DNA from: JBFHIJ01 sp041596515
GTDB taxonomy: Bacteria; Bacteroidota; Ignavibacteria; Kapaibacteriales; UBA2268
Direction of reading: 5' to 3'
Length of the DNA stretch: 10,702 nucleotides
Assembly (NCBI GenBank): GCA_041596515.1
Contig: JBFHIJ010000074.1
Span: 1 to 10,702, forward strand
Made by a program: the position numbers and the translations under genes. Below, piece by piece: positions 1-6,907 of the stretch. Numbering within the stretch: the first letter of the stretch is position 1; each line of letters starts with the position of its first letter. The notes under the pieces were generated by a model. It was not told the origin of the DNA, made no database searches, and saw only the letters and a list, made by a program, of their open reading frames with translations.

Positions 1-856
1 TCCGGCTATGCAGCAGATATTTAGTAATCTTTTTGCTAACCAGTTTGCCACCAATATGGGTGATGTGTTTAGGTATCATGTCAGGACTGTTTTCTACAAT
101 ATCTTCAAAGTTAGAGATATTATTTGCGACATTCAGATTTCTCAAGCCGGAACGAATATCTGCCCAAAATGGGATTTTTCTTTTTGCGAGCAACTCTCTC
201 ATCTTACAGGATTCTAAATAATTCAACTCCCCTATAATCAGGAACTCTGTATTGATATCTATATCTTTAGCATTTAGAGTTGTTACAGATATCTTTTGTT
301 CAAATTTCTTAAAGAAGTTATAATCCTCAGACGGTTCTAATGGCTTCTTATACATAACATTAATTTGTACCGGTTTATTATGCTTTACAGAAAGCTGTAT
401 AATCTCTTTTGCTCTGGCTAAATCTTTATCAGCCGAAGTGTCATTAGCTTCAATATTGGCAAAACCACCTACATGGGTCCCATAAAGATTCTGCTGATTA
501 ACTGTTTGATTTGTACCTGTGTCATATAATTCAAAAGGGCGATCTGCACTAATAACTATTAGTGGCAATCGGTCATTATTCGCTTCCATCACAGCAGGGA
601 AATAGTTAGCAGGGGCAGTGCCGGAGGTACAGATAAGTACTGCTGGTTTGCCTGTAGCTCGGGCGTATCCTACAGCGTGGTATGCAGCCGCACGCTCATC
701 GTAAAAGATAGCCTTCTTTGCATTCTGATACTTAGCTAAAGTCAAAGTCAGCGGAGTTGATCTTGAGCCGGGAGAGATACAGAAATAGTCAATATCAAGT
801 GAAAGTAGATATTGAATTAAGTGTTGAGTAATATCATACGCTTTATTTGTGCTCAT
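1..856 (-). CDS. menD: MenD, SEPHCHC synthase (partial, N-terminal 285 codons)
   Basis: 2-Succinyl-5-enolpyruvyl-6-hydroxy-3-cyclohexene-1-carboxylate synthase is a cytosolic thiamine-diphosphate enzyme that joins isochorismate and 2-oxoglutarate in menaquinone synthesis. The minus-strand frame is open from the ATG at 854-856 to the window edge. It shows the MenD N-terminal signature: SPGSRSTPL at residues 28-36, DER at 53-55 (Glu54 matches the ThDP-activating glutamate of the family), then ICTSGTAPANYFPAVMEA and ISADRPFELYDTGTNQTV, the usual MenD order. Further on, HIGGKLVSKK fits the start of the central domain. MenD proteins are about 550 residues, so roughly half lies outside the window, including the C-terminal cofactor-binding domain. 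A TGA at 860-862 in the same frame makes this ATG the first possible one. The start overlaps the end of menF by 14 bases, which suggests translational coupling. Family call is confident; completeness cannot be judged. Confidence 0.93.
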   Translation of the reverse strand, partial: MSTNKAYDITQHLIQYLLSLDIDYFCISPGSRSTPLTLTLAKYQNAKKAIFYDERAAAYHAVGYARATGKPAVLICTSGTAPANYFPAVMEANNDRLPLIVISADRPFELYDTGTNQTVNQQNLYGTHVGGFANIEANDTSADKDLARAKEIIQLSVKHNKPVQINVMYKKPLEPSEDYNFFKKFEQKISVTTLNAKDIDINTEFLIIGELNYLESCKMRELLAKRKIPFWADIRSGLRNLNVANNISNFEDIVENSPDMIPKHITHIGGKLVSKKITKYLLHSR

Positions 857-2075
857 GGCTCATCGCATCAATAAAATTATCAAGTTTGTTATTTGTTTCC
901 AACCATTCATTGACTGCATTAGAACCGGGAACAATTCCAGCACCTGCAAAGATAAAAGCTTTATCGCCACGAATCAGAGCAGATCGGATAGCTACTGCAA
1001 ACTCTGTGTAATCTTTACTCACAAAACCGAAAGGCGCAGCATACAGCCCTCTGTGATAATCTTCATATTCTTTTATGAAAGTCAATGCCTTTTCTTCAGG
1101 CATTCCACCTACAGCGGGGGTCGGATGGAGCATATTAAGTAACTCAAGGTCTTTAATATCTACCAGTTCAGCCTCTATCGGCGTATGTAGATGTTGCAAA
1201 GTTGCAAATCTCTTAACTGAAGGCACTTCCTGAGATATTATTGAAGTTGTAAAGGGTTTTATTTTATCTATAATATATTCTTTTACAATGCTATGTTCCT
1301 GCAGTTCCTTTGGGTCATTTATTAGATCTCGAGTCATTTTCTCATCAAGGTCTTCGTTTCCATATACAGGACAAGTGCCTGCCAGAGCATCTATAAATAG
1401 ATTGCCGCCTTCTCTGCGAAATAAAGTTTCAGGGCTGGCAGATATAAAATAGTCTCCATCCGGCAATTCGGCAAAAGCTAAGTATGAATTAGCAGAATTA
1501 GTGCGTAAGAGTTCCAAAATATCATAGATAGAAACAGAAGTTTCAAACTCTGCGATAGACATGCGCGAGAGTACAATCTTAGATGCAAAGCCCGCCTCAA
1601 ACTCTTGCAATGCACTTGCTATCATCTCAGACCAGTGATGTTCACTTGTAAATTCAGTTATTTCAATAACTTTTGCAGTCGGGAGCATTTTCCTATCATT
1701 CGTCAGTCTTTCGTATAGATCCAACATATCAATTCCCTGCGCCAAATAAAGATATATTTTATTATTGTGCCTGATATAGGCAAGGATTGGCAGATAAAAC
1801 ATATCCGAAGGCATCTCTTTCCAAGGGAATTGGAATGAAGAACCGAAAAAATTTGCAGTGTAAAAGTAAAAATCCGAAATTGGCGAGATTTTTTCTTGTA
1901 TATTAAAGAACCCAAAAAGTTCAAAGTTTCCATCTTTGGATTTCCAGTATATCTTTTTACCGGATTTAACTTTATCGGGAAACAAATCAAAATCAGGCAA
2001 TAGCTTGATTAAATCGTGTTTTGCATTATCAGATATGATATTTGCATTAATAGTATGTAGAAAATCTGTTGTCAT
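843..2075 (-). CDS. menF: Isochorismate synthase (MenF/EntC type)
   Basis: Converts chorismate to isochorismate, the entry step of menaquinone synthesis; the adjacent menD uses the product. It is a chorismate-binding-family protein. Numbered from the upstream GTG, motifs are SKIVLSRM (about 174-181, carrying the lysine expected to act as general base), SASPETLF (221-228), ALAGT (239-243), LHPTPAVGGMP (325-335), RGLYAAPFGF (351-360) and GAGIVPGSNAVNEW (387-400). The pairing of HPTPAVGGxP with GAGIVxGS is typical of isochorismate synthases and not of anthranilate or aminodeoxychorismate synthases. I chose the ATG at 2075 (410 aa). A GTG at 2100-2102 would add nine hydrophobic residues (MRILLLKLT) that look unlike the family; neither start has a clear Shine-Dalgarno sequence. 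The physiological role is menaquinone rather than siderophore synthesis, judged from the menD overlap. All motifs are intact. Confidence 0.94.
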   Translation of the reverse strand: MTTDFLHTINANIISDNAKHDLIKLLPDFDLFPDKVKSGKKIYWKSKDGNFELFGFFNIQEKISPISDFYFYTANFFGSSFQFPWKEMPSDMFYLPILAYIRHNNKIYLYLAQGIDMLDLYERLTNDRKMLPTAKVIEITEFTSEHHWSEMIASALQEFEAGFASKIVLSRMSIAEFETSVSIYDILELLRTNSANSYLAFAELPDGDYFISASPETLFRREGGNLFIDALAGTCPVYGNEDLDEKMTRDLINDPKELQEHSIVKEYIIDKIKPFTTSIISQEVPSVKRFATLQHLHTPIEAELVDIKDLELLNMLHPTPAVGGMPEEKALTFIKEYEDYHRGLYAAPFGFVSKDYTEFAVAIRSALIRGDKAFIFAGAGIVPGSNAVNEWLETNNKLDNFIDAMSHEHK

Positions 2076-2102
2076 AGTCAACTTCAGCAATAAAATCCGC
2101 AC

Positions 2103-2199
2103 TCAGTCAGTCTTTAAGACACTAAAGTAAGGATTTTAATTTAATTAAAAAAAGTCTTAGTTTTGTAGTATTGTTCTGTATCCCATACGAAAAAGCAAT
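2103..2199. promoter_or_regulatory. Divergent promoter region between menF and the DAHP synthase gene
   Basis: This strip separates two divergently read chorismate-pathway units, so both promoters should lie in it. It is very AT-rich (2131-2152). It carries an 11-bp odd dyad, GTCTT-T-AAGAC, at 2110-2120; the half TAAGAC returns inverted as GTCTTA at 2154-2159. The dyad may be an operator, but the protein is unknown. If menF really starts at the ATG at 2075, its leader extends to about 2076 and the dyad lies upstream of or within that leader. Confidence 0.4.
2158..2165 (+). promoter_or_regulatory. Candidate Bacteroidota -7 element for the DAHP synthase gene
   Basis: TAGTTTTG matches the TAnnTTTG -7 element used by the primary sigma factor of Bacteroidota. 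It would place the start of transcription near 2170-2172, about 30 bases before the TTG start codon. The upstream TTTG (-33) element is not clearly present; only an AT-rich TTTTAA is seen at about the right distance. The match is exact for the -7 box but short, so this is a candidate only. Confidence 0.35.
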
Positions 2200-2961
2200 T
2201 TGGATAAAAATACGAAAATATGGCAAGAACTTACAGCCGGAAAAACAATAATTGCCGGCCCTTGTTCTGTAGAAAATAAAGAGCAAATTACGCTCCTAGG
2301 TGATATTATTGCCAACTTGGGGCTAAAGTTCCTTAGGGGAGGCTCGTACAAACCTCGCACTAACCCTCATTCATTTCAGGGACTTGGATCTAAAGCAATT
2401 GAATTTCTGCGCCATGTTGCTGATCAGCACTCGCTTTTTACAGTAACAGAGGTTTTAGATACCGAGCAGTTAGCCAAGCATTACGACAAAATAGACATGA
2501 TACAAATCGGAAGTCGCAATATGGCTTCTTATGGCTTTCTGAAGCATATAGGCAAGATGACAGCTCATGACCATAAACCGGTTTTACTTAAACGTGGCTT
2601 TGCTTCTACCTTAAACGAACTTATTATGGCTGCAGAATATATACGCAGCGCAGGCAATCCTTACGTTGTGCTTTGTTTGAGAGGTATTCGTACTTTTGAG
2701 CAAGTAGACTCCCTTTTCCGTTTTACTCCTGACTTAGGCAGCATCATTGAATTGAAAGCAATGACAGACATGCCTGTTTACTTTGACCCGTCACATGCTG
2801 CAGGAAAAGCAGAGTACGTCCCTGCCCTTGCAAAGGCCGCCTTAGCAATGGGAGCAGACGGTCTGATGATAGAGACTCACCATCAACCGGAATGTGCTCT
2901 GAGCGACGGCATGCAATCCATTTTACCTGATGTTTTGAGAGAGATAGTAGAGACAGTTTAA
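2200..2961 (+). CDS. aroF: DAHP synthase, type I-beta, single-domain (3-deoxy-7-phosphoheptulonate synthase)
   Basis: Condenses phosphoenolpyruvate with erythrose 4-phosphate, the first step of the shikimate pathway, in the cytosol. The 253-residue protein is only the catalytic barrel: IAGPCSVE (18-25), FLRGGSYKPRTNPHSFQGLG (44-63), QIGSRNM (102-108), PVLLKRG (127-133), RGIRTFE (161-167), YFDPSHAAGK (194-203), IETHHQPECALSD (224-236). Expected metal ligands Cys22, His199, Glu225 and Asp236 are present. It lacks the N-terminal ACT-like or chorismate mutase domain of regulated I-beta enzymes, so I infer weak or no allosteric feedback, as known for the short archaeal form. The start is a TTG. 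The frame stays open upstream to a TAG at 2158-2160, but that stretch holds no ATG, GTG or TTG in frame. One oddity is Leu160 where relatives usually have Glu (CERGIRT becomes CLRGIRT). KDO-8-P synthase was considered and is less likely because of the KPRT and RGIRTFE motifs. Confidence 0.93.
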   Translation: MDKNTKIWQELTAGKTIIAGPCSVENKEQITLLGDIIANLGLKFLRGGSYKPRTNPHSFQGLGSKAIEFLRHVADQHSLFTVTEVLDTEQLAKHYDKIDMIQIGSRNMASYGFLKHIGKMTAHDHKPVLLKRGFASTLNELIMAAEYIRSAGNPYVVLCLRGIRTFEQVDSLFRFTPDLGSIIELKAMTDMPVYFDPSHAAGKAEYVPALAKAALAMGADGLMIETHHQPECALSDGMQSILPDVLREIVETV

Positions 2962-2968
2962 GGTCTCT
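2949..2968. repeat. Hairpin spanning the interlocked stop codons of aroF and the decarboxylase gene
   Basis: AGAGAC (2949-2954) and GTCTCT (2963-2968) form a perfect 6-bp stem around an 8-base loop that contains both stop codons. Neither strand has a T-run after the stem, so it is not a standard intrinsic terminator. It is the only structure seen where the two convergent transcripts meet. Confidence 0.5.
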
Positions 2969-4385
2969 TAATGCTCAAATTGAGTGCAAGCTTCTTTATA
3001 TCTGTAAATAGGGATTCTAACTTCTCACCACTATATATATTCATTATTGTAATTCTTAGGTAAACTTTGCCATTAATGCTTGTGTGTACTATGTAATAAT
3101 CACCGGATTTTATTAGTTTTTCCCGAATTTGAAGGTTTAGCCTGTTTAATTCTTCTCTGCTTAGATTATCACTTACATACCTGAAACAAACAATATTAGA
3201 TTCAGGCATTACTGCTAACTCAAAATCTGCACTGTTGCTCACTTCTTTAGCAAAGTTCAACGCCAAATGATTTGTTTTCTCAATATATTCGCTAAAAATT
3301 GCTTTGCCATATAGCTTTAGTATCATGTAAATTTTGAGACTAATCATTTTTTTTGTGCATTCCATAGTTCGTGCTGCCAGATCGTATTCCTTTTTTTCAA
3401 TATCATAAAGCAAATACTCTGCTTTTTGGGCAAAAGTTGAATACGAAGACTCTTTATTTTTAAAGAGAACTGCAGTCGCTAATGCAGGAACAAGCATCAT
3501 TTTATGAAAATCAATTACTACCGAATCTGCACGCTCCATTCCTTTGCAGAGATAAGAAAATTCATCAGACAGGGTGGCAGGTCCACCATGAGCAGCATCT
3601 ATGTGAAACCAAAGGTCATTTTCCTCGCAAAAATCTGCCATTTCGTCTAATGGATCATAAGTTCCGGTTCCGGTAGCACCTGCAACTCCAACGAGGACAA
3701 TAGGCTGAAAGCCCCTTGATATTGCCTCTGCATATCTTATCTTTAAGTTCTCTACATCCAGTTTAAAAGACTCATCACAAGCAACTTTGAATATAGCATT
3801 CTCACCAAAACCCATAATTTTGACAGCTCTGTCGATACAATAATGTGCATGCTCAGAAACAAAAAATGCAAACTTGGAAGCTCGATTTCCATGTTGCCAT
3901 ATATCATAGTCTGCTTTTGATTGTCGAGCTGCTAACAGTGCTGTAAGATTACCTAGTGAGCCTCCGGAAGTAATTACTCCATCAGCTGAAGAAGGCATCC
4001 CAATTTCATCTATAAGCCACTTCAACACAAACTTTTCCATTGCAGTCCCGGAAGGCCCCATTTCATAGATAGCCATACCGTTGTTCAATATGTCAGAAAC
4101 TAAACCGGCAAGTGCTGTTTCAGGTAGCGGAGGCACTACTTGGTGACCGATATAGCCCGGGTGATGAAGATGATTAGAATCACTTAAGACTTCTCCAATC
4201 AGTTCTTCCATAGAATTGGGATGGAAATTCTTATACTTTTCTTCTATTTTTTGAGGAGCTAAGTTAGGCAAAACATGCAAATTATTGTCATTGTAAGCAG
4301 TGCTAAGATAGTCTGCAAGTTGGTCAATTAACTTGTGCCCTTCTTTACGGAAGTGCTCTGAATCATAAGCTTTATCTAAAGACAT
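2958..4385 (-). CDS. Group II PLP-dependent decarboxylase, substrate unknown
   Basis: A pyridoxal-phosphate enzyme of the group II decarboxylase family (aromatic amino acid, glutamate, diaminobutyrate and related decarboxylases), expected to be cytosolic and to turn an amino acid into its amine. The 475-residue length is normal. Visible motifs: HHPGYIGH (74-81), TSGGSLGNLTALLAAR (139-154), SEHAHYCIDRA (177-187; His181 should stack on the cofactor), HIDAAHGGP (261-269; Asp263 should pair with the pyridine nitrogen) and VIDFHKMMLVP (290-300; Lys295 is the Schiff-base lysine). DFHK resembles the diaminobutyrate decarboxylase branch more than the NPSKW of animal aromatic decarboxylases, but the substrate cannot be read from the sequence. 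It starts at the ATG at 4383-4385 with no clear Shine-Dalgarno. It converges on the DAHP synthase gene with a 4-base overlap: the two stops share the palindrome TTAA. An aromatic substrate would suit that neighbour, but convergent genes need not be related in function. Confidence 0.88.
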   Translation of the reverse strand: MSLDKAYDSEHFRKEGHKLIDQLADYLSTAYNDNNLHVLPNLAPQKIEEKYKNFHPNSMEELIGEVLSDSNHLHHPGYIGHQVVPPLPETALAGLVSDILNNGMAIYEMGPSGTAMEKFVLKWLIDEIGMPSSADGVITSGGSLGNLTALLAARQSKADYDIWQHGNRASKFAFFVSEHAHYCIDRAVKIMGFGENAIFKVACDESFKLDVENLKIRYAEAISRGFQPIVLVGVAGATGTGTYDPLDEMADFCEENDLWFHIDAAHGGPATLSDEFSYLCKGMERADSVVIDFHKMMLVPALATAVLFKNKESSYSTFAQKAEYLLYDIEKKEYDLAARTMECTKKMISLKIYMILKLYGKAIFSEYIEKTNHLALNFAKEVSNSADFELAVMPESNIVCFRYVSDNLSREELNRLNLQIREKLIKSGDYYIVHTSINGKVYLRITIMNIYSGEKLESLFTDIKKLALNLSIKRP

Positions 4386-4583
4386 ATCATTATTCTAAAG
4401 TAGTCAGTACAGATTGTTTTTTATAATATACTAAGTTTAAGACAGAAGATATAAATAAATATTATGGAAATATGGTTTCAAAAAATGAGCTTGAATTGTC
4501 AGATGGAAAGATACACCAATTCTCGTATTCTTCCACATTTGTTATAGGCGATAGGCTATTCTCAAATCAGTGCAACAGCTTAA

Positions 4584-4605
4584 GGTCACTGAGCTTGCCG
4601 AAGTG
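4584..4605. repeat. REP-like imperfect palindrome
   Basis: Positions 4587-4605 have complementary ends (CACT and AGTG) around a GC-rich core, GAGCTTGCCGA. Read on the minus strand it is CTTCGGCAAGCTCAGTGACC. This resembles the family of short dispersed palindromes with a core like TTCGACAGGCTCAGNGACC that I know from many bacterial genomes. Only one copy is in the window, so its repeated nature is inferred from resemblance, not seen. Confidence 0.45.
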
Positions 4606-4727
4606 TAGCCCGCCGCATAAGATAAAAATATTTTACCAAGCAAAATAGCATTTAACTTGTACTTTACTGGCTTTTACCAGAGAGCTTGTTTTCTAATGAC
4701 AAATCCCGAATTAAAAATTTTAACACG

Positions 4728-4766
4728 AAAAAAGCCACAACAGAAATGTATTCCATTGTGGCTTTT
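4728..4766 (-). terminator. Intrinsic terminator of sppA
   Basis: On the minus strand the stem GCCACAA/TTGTGGC (4734-4740 with 4756-4762), extended by an A/T stretch at its foot and by GAA/TTC inside the loop, is followed by six T. It lies 23 bases after the sppA stop codon. The A-rich foot on one side and the T-run on the other mean it could also act in the plus direction, but no plus-strand gene ends here. Confidence 0.88.
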
Positions 4767-4789
4767 GAAAATATATTGGATATTTGAAT

Positions 4790-6745
4790 CTACTTTATTT
4801 CAAGCAAGTTAGGCATTGCTACCAAGACTCTTTCTCTTTGTGCCATTTCTAATAATTCTATATTATAAAACAGTTGCTTTCTAACACTTTCCGGCATTGC
4901 TTTTAGTATAAGAGATGCTTCATTGCTTGCATAAGGCAAGTATTTAGCTGCTGTTTGAGCAATAGTCGCTTCTAACTCTTCATCTTTAGAACCGCCTGTC
5001 AGTCTTTCCAGCAACTCCTCTATTTCATCAGTTGTTTTAGGATATTCTACTATAGATATTAGTTCATCTTTCGAAACACCAAGTCTCGCCTTAGCCATAT
5101 CTATTACATCTTCTAAACCGCCTAATTTATCAATTAGTCCAAGTTTGTAAGCATCTTCACCTGTCCATACTCTACCCTTTGCATATTGACGCAATTCGTC
5201 GACAGGCATTCCTCTATGCTCAGCTACTTTACCTAAGAAACGGAAATAGATTTTTTGAGACAAAGAGTATAATTTATCTTTATCTTTTTTAGAAAATGGA
5301 ATTGAAGTATTCAAAAATTGAGCAGCATCGGTGGTTGATAAAGTGTCAGTACTAACACCAAGTTTATTCATTACACCACTTAAATTTGGTATAGAAAGAA
5401 TAACGCCGATAGACCCGGTTATAGTAGTCGGATGAGCAATAATTGAGTCACATCCAACTGCCATATAAAAACCGCCAGACGCAGCTACATCTGCCATAGA
5501 AGCATAAATAGGAACATCCGGATGCTCTTCTTTAGTCCTTTTTAACTCTTCCCATATTTCATCAGATGCTATTACAGAGCCACCCGGGCTATCTATACGA
5601 ACGATAATAGCTCCAACGTTCTTATCTTTAGCAGCCTTTCTTAAATTACTAATAAACGTGCCTGACTTGATTCCGCTAGAGTTTGAAAACGGATTGTCAT
5701 TGCTTTCGCCAGAAGTAATTTCACCTACCCCGTACACAATAGCAATTTTTTTATCAGTTGCAGCTATTGGAGCTTCAATTTCAGGATTGCTGTTGATATA
5801 TTTGCTGACAGAAAGTAATCTGACTTTAGAATTTCCATTTTCCGAATCTTCTTCGTCTTTAACTAACCTTTTCATCATTTCTTTGATTTTGTACTCTGGA
5901 GCAATGGCATCAATCAATCCACTTTCTAAAATCTCATCAGAGTGGAATAAGCCTTTATTAAATATAGCATTGGCTGTTTCTTTATCAATACCTCTGTACT
6001 TCTCAATAAGATTTAGTAGAGTTTCATATCTGTGATTTAATAGCACTTGAGTTTGAAGTCTTGCAGAGTCAGAGAAAGATTTTCTCGAAAACATTTCACC
6101 TGCAGATTTAAAATCTTCAAATTGCTGAACATAAAAATCAACACCTACTTTATCTGCTAAGCCTTTGAAGAATAGTGGAGAAACTCCATATCCATTCATT
6201 TCCATCATGCCTTCTGCAGGCATAAAAATAGAATCAGCTGGCAGAGCATTTACATAGGCATTTTCGTCGCCAACTTCAATGAATGCGTAAATAAACTTTC
6301 CTGATGTTTTGAAGTCTTCCATAGCATCAAGTACTTCCATCCTTTTAGTAAAGCCGCTACCAACCATAGATGGCTCGTAATAGATACCTTTGATTCTGTC
6401 ATCAGTTTTTGCTGCTTTTAGGGCATTAATTATATCTCTTAAGGAAGCTGGTTTCTCATCTGAGAAAAATGATGAAAAACCTGTGGCTCGTGTATATTCT
6501 TGAACATTTGCCATGTTTAGGTGCAGAATCGAATTGTTTCTGACAACTACAGGCTCTTTGTCAAAAGCGGAGCCTATTGTAGATCCTATTAAAGTAAAAA
6601 AGCCAACTACAAGGATAACTAATAGTGCAAATACAGATAAAACAATTACTACCGGTATCCACCAGTTGTTCTTTTTCTGTTTACGTCTTCTATAGTGCTC
6701 AAATTGAGGCATCTGTTGAGGAGACGGCTGTTGATTTTCAGGCAT
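4790..6745 (-). CDS. sppA: SppA, signal peptide peptidase, long (67K) form
   Basis: Membrane-bound serine protease with a Ser-Lys dyad that degrades cleaved signal peptides. The 651 residues match the long form made of two tandem ClpP-like halves. A basic, Pro/Gln-rich N-terminus (1-26) is followed by one membrane helix (about 28-52), so the bulk should lie outside the cytoplasm. The N-terminal half carries QQFEDFKSAGE with Lys213, the expected general base. The C-terminal half carries RIDSPGGS (383-390) and ADVAASGGFYMA (418-429) with Ser423 as nucleophile, followed by TTITGSIGV (440-448). Both catalytic residues are in place, so it should be active. The ATG at 6743-6745 follows AT-rich DNA without a Shine-Dalgarno sequence. 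The gene has its own terminator and sits behind the porZ terminator, so it is probably monocistronic. No anomalies seen. Confidence 0.96.
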   Translation of the reverse strand: MPENQQPSPQQMPQFEHYRRRKQKKNNWWIPVVIVLSVFALLVILVVGFFTLIGSTIGSAFDKEPVVVRNNSILHLNMANVQEYTRATGFSSFFSDEKPASLRDIINALKAAKTDDRIKGIYYEPSMVGSGFTKRMEVLDAMEDFKTSGKFIYAFIEVGDENAYVNALPADSIFMPAEGMMEMNGYGVSPLFFKGLADKVGVDFYVQQFEDFKSAGEMFSRKSFSDSARLQTQVLLNHRYETLLNLIEKYRGIDKETANAIFNKGLFHSDEILESGLIDAIAPEYKIKEMMKRLVKDEEDSENGNSKVRLLSVSKYINSNPEIEAPIAATDKKIAIVYGVGEITSGESNDNPFSNSSGIKSGTFISNLRKAAKDKNVGAIIVRIDSPGGSVIASDEIWEELKRTKEEHPDVPIYASMADVAASGGFYMAVGCDSIIAHPTTITGSIGVILSIPNLSGVMNKLGVSTDTLSTTDAAQFLNTSIPFSKKDKDKLYSLSQKIYFRFLGKVAEHRGMPVDELRQYAKGRVWTGEDAYKLGLIDKLGGLEDVIDMAKARLGVSKDELISIVEYPKTTDEIEELLERLTGGSKDEELEATIAQTAAKYLPYASNEASLILKAMPESVRKQLFYNIELLEMAQRERVLVAMPNLLEIK

Positions 6746-6843
6746 AATACTTCGTATATTTATTTAACTTAAGTTTGTTACGTGTGTACAAATTATTTAA
6801 AATACGTTGGGAATAATAATAAGTTACACAAAATCTTTAGAAC

Positions 6844-6871
6844 AAAAAAAAGACGCAATGGAATTGCGCCT
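6844..6871 (-). terminator. Intrinsic terminator of the ribH-porZ unit
   Basis: On the minus strand AGGCGCAAT pairs with ATTGCGTCT (6863-6871 with 6851-6859, one G-U pair) around a three-base TCC loop. Eight T follow (6851-6844). It lies 36 bases beyond the porZ stop codon and separates this unit from sppA on the same strand. Confidence 0.92.
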
Positions 6872-6907
6872 CTGTCGATAATGTGTTTAGATAGTTTCAA
6901 AGTAGTT

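Larger units (their letters stand above)
4386..4789. other. Gene-free stretch between the decarboxylase gene and sppA
   Basis: This 404-bp stretch has no convincing gene on either strand; the longest plus-strand frame noticed is 27 codons (4464-4547) without a family signature. The right end (4728-4766) is the sppA terminator. The left end, AT-rich around 4412-4440, must hold the decarboxylase promoter. The middle carries a REP-like palindromic element (4584-4605) and an imperfect direct repeat, ATAGGCGATAGGC, around 4544-4556. The rest looks like filler or decayed DNA of unknown origin. Confidence 0.6.

Noticed and set aside
2100..2102. GTG as the menF start (419 aa).
   Set aside because: It adds only a hydrophobic stretch, MRILLLKLT, before a normal ATG start; not excluded, but less likely.
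4464..4547. A 27-codon plus-strand open frame starting MEIWFQKMSL in the gene-free stretch.
   Set aside because: No Shine-Dalgarno, no recognisable motif, and a length easily expected by chance in this DNA.
4668..4680. A small hairpin, CTGG-N6-CCAG, in the gene-free stretch.
   Set aside because: A four-base stem with no T-run is within chance expectation.
5658..6035. A 125-codon open frame on the plus strand opposite sppA.
   Set aside because: It lies wholly antisense to a well-supported sppA; its hydrophobic look comes from the reverse of polar codons, and it has no ribosome-binding site or family motif.
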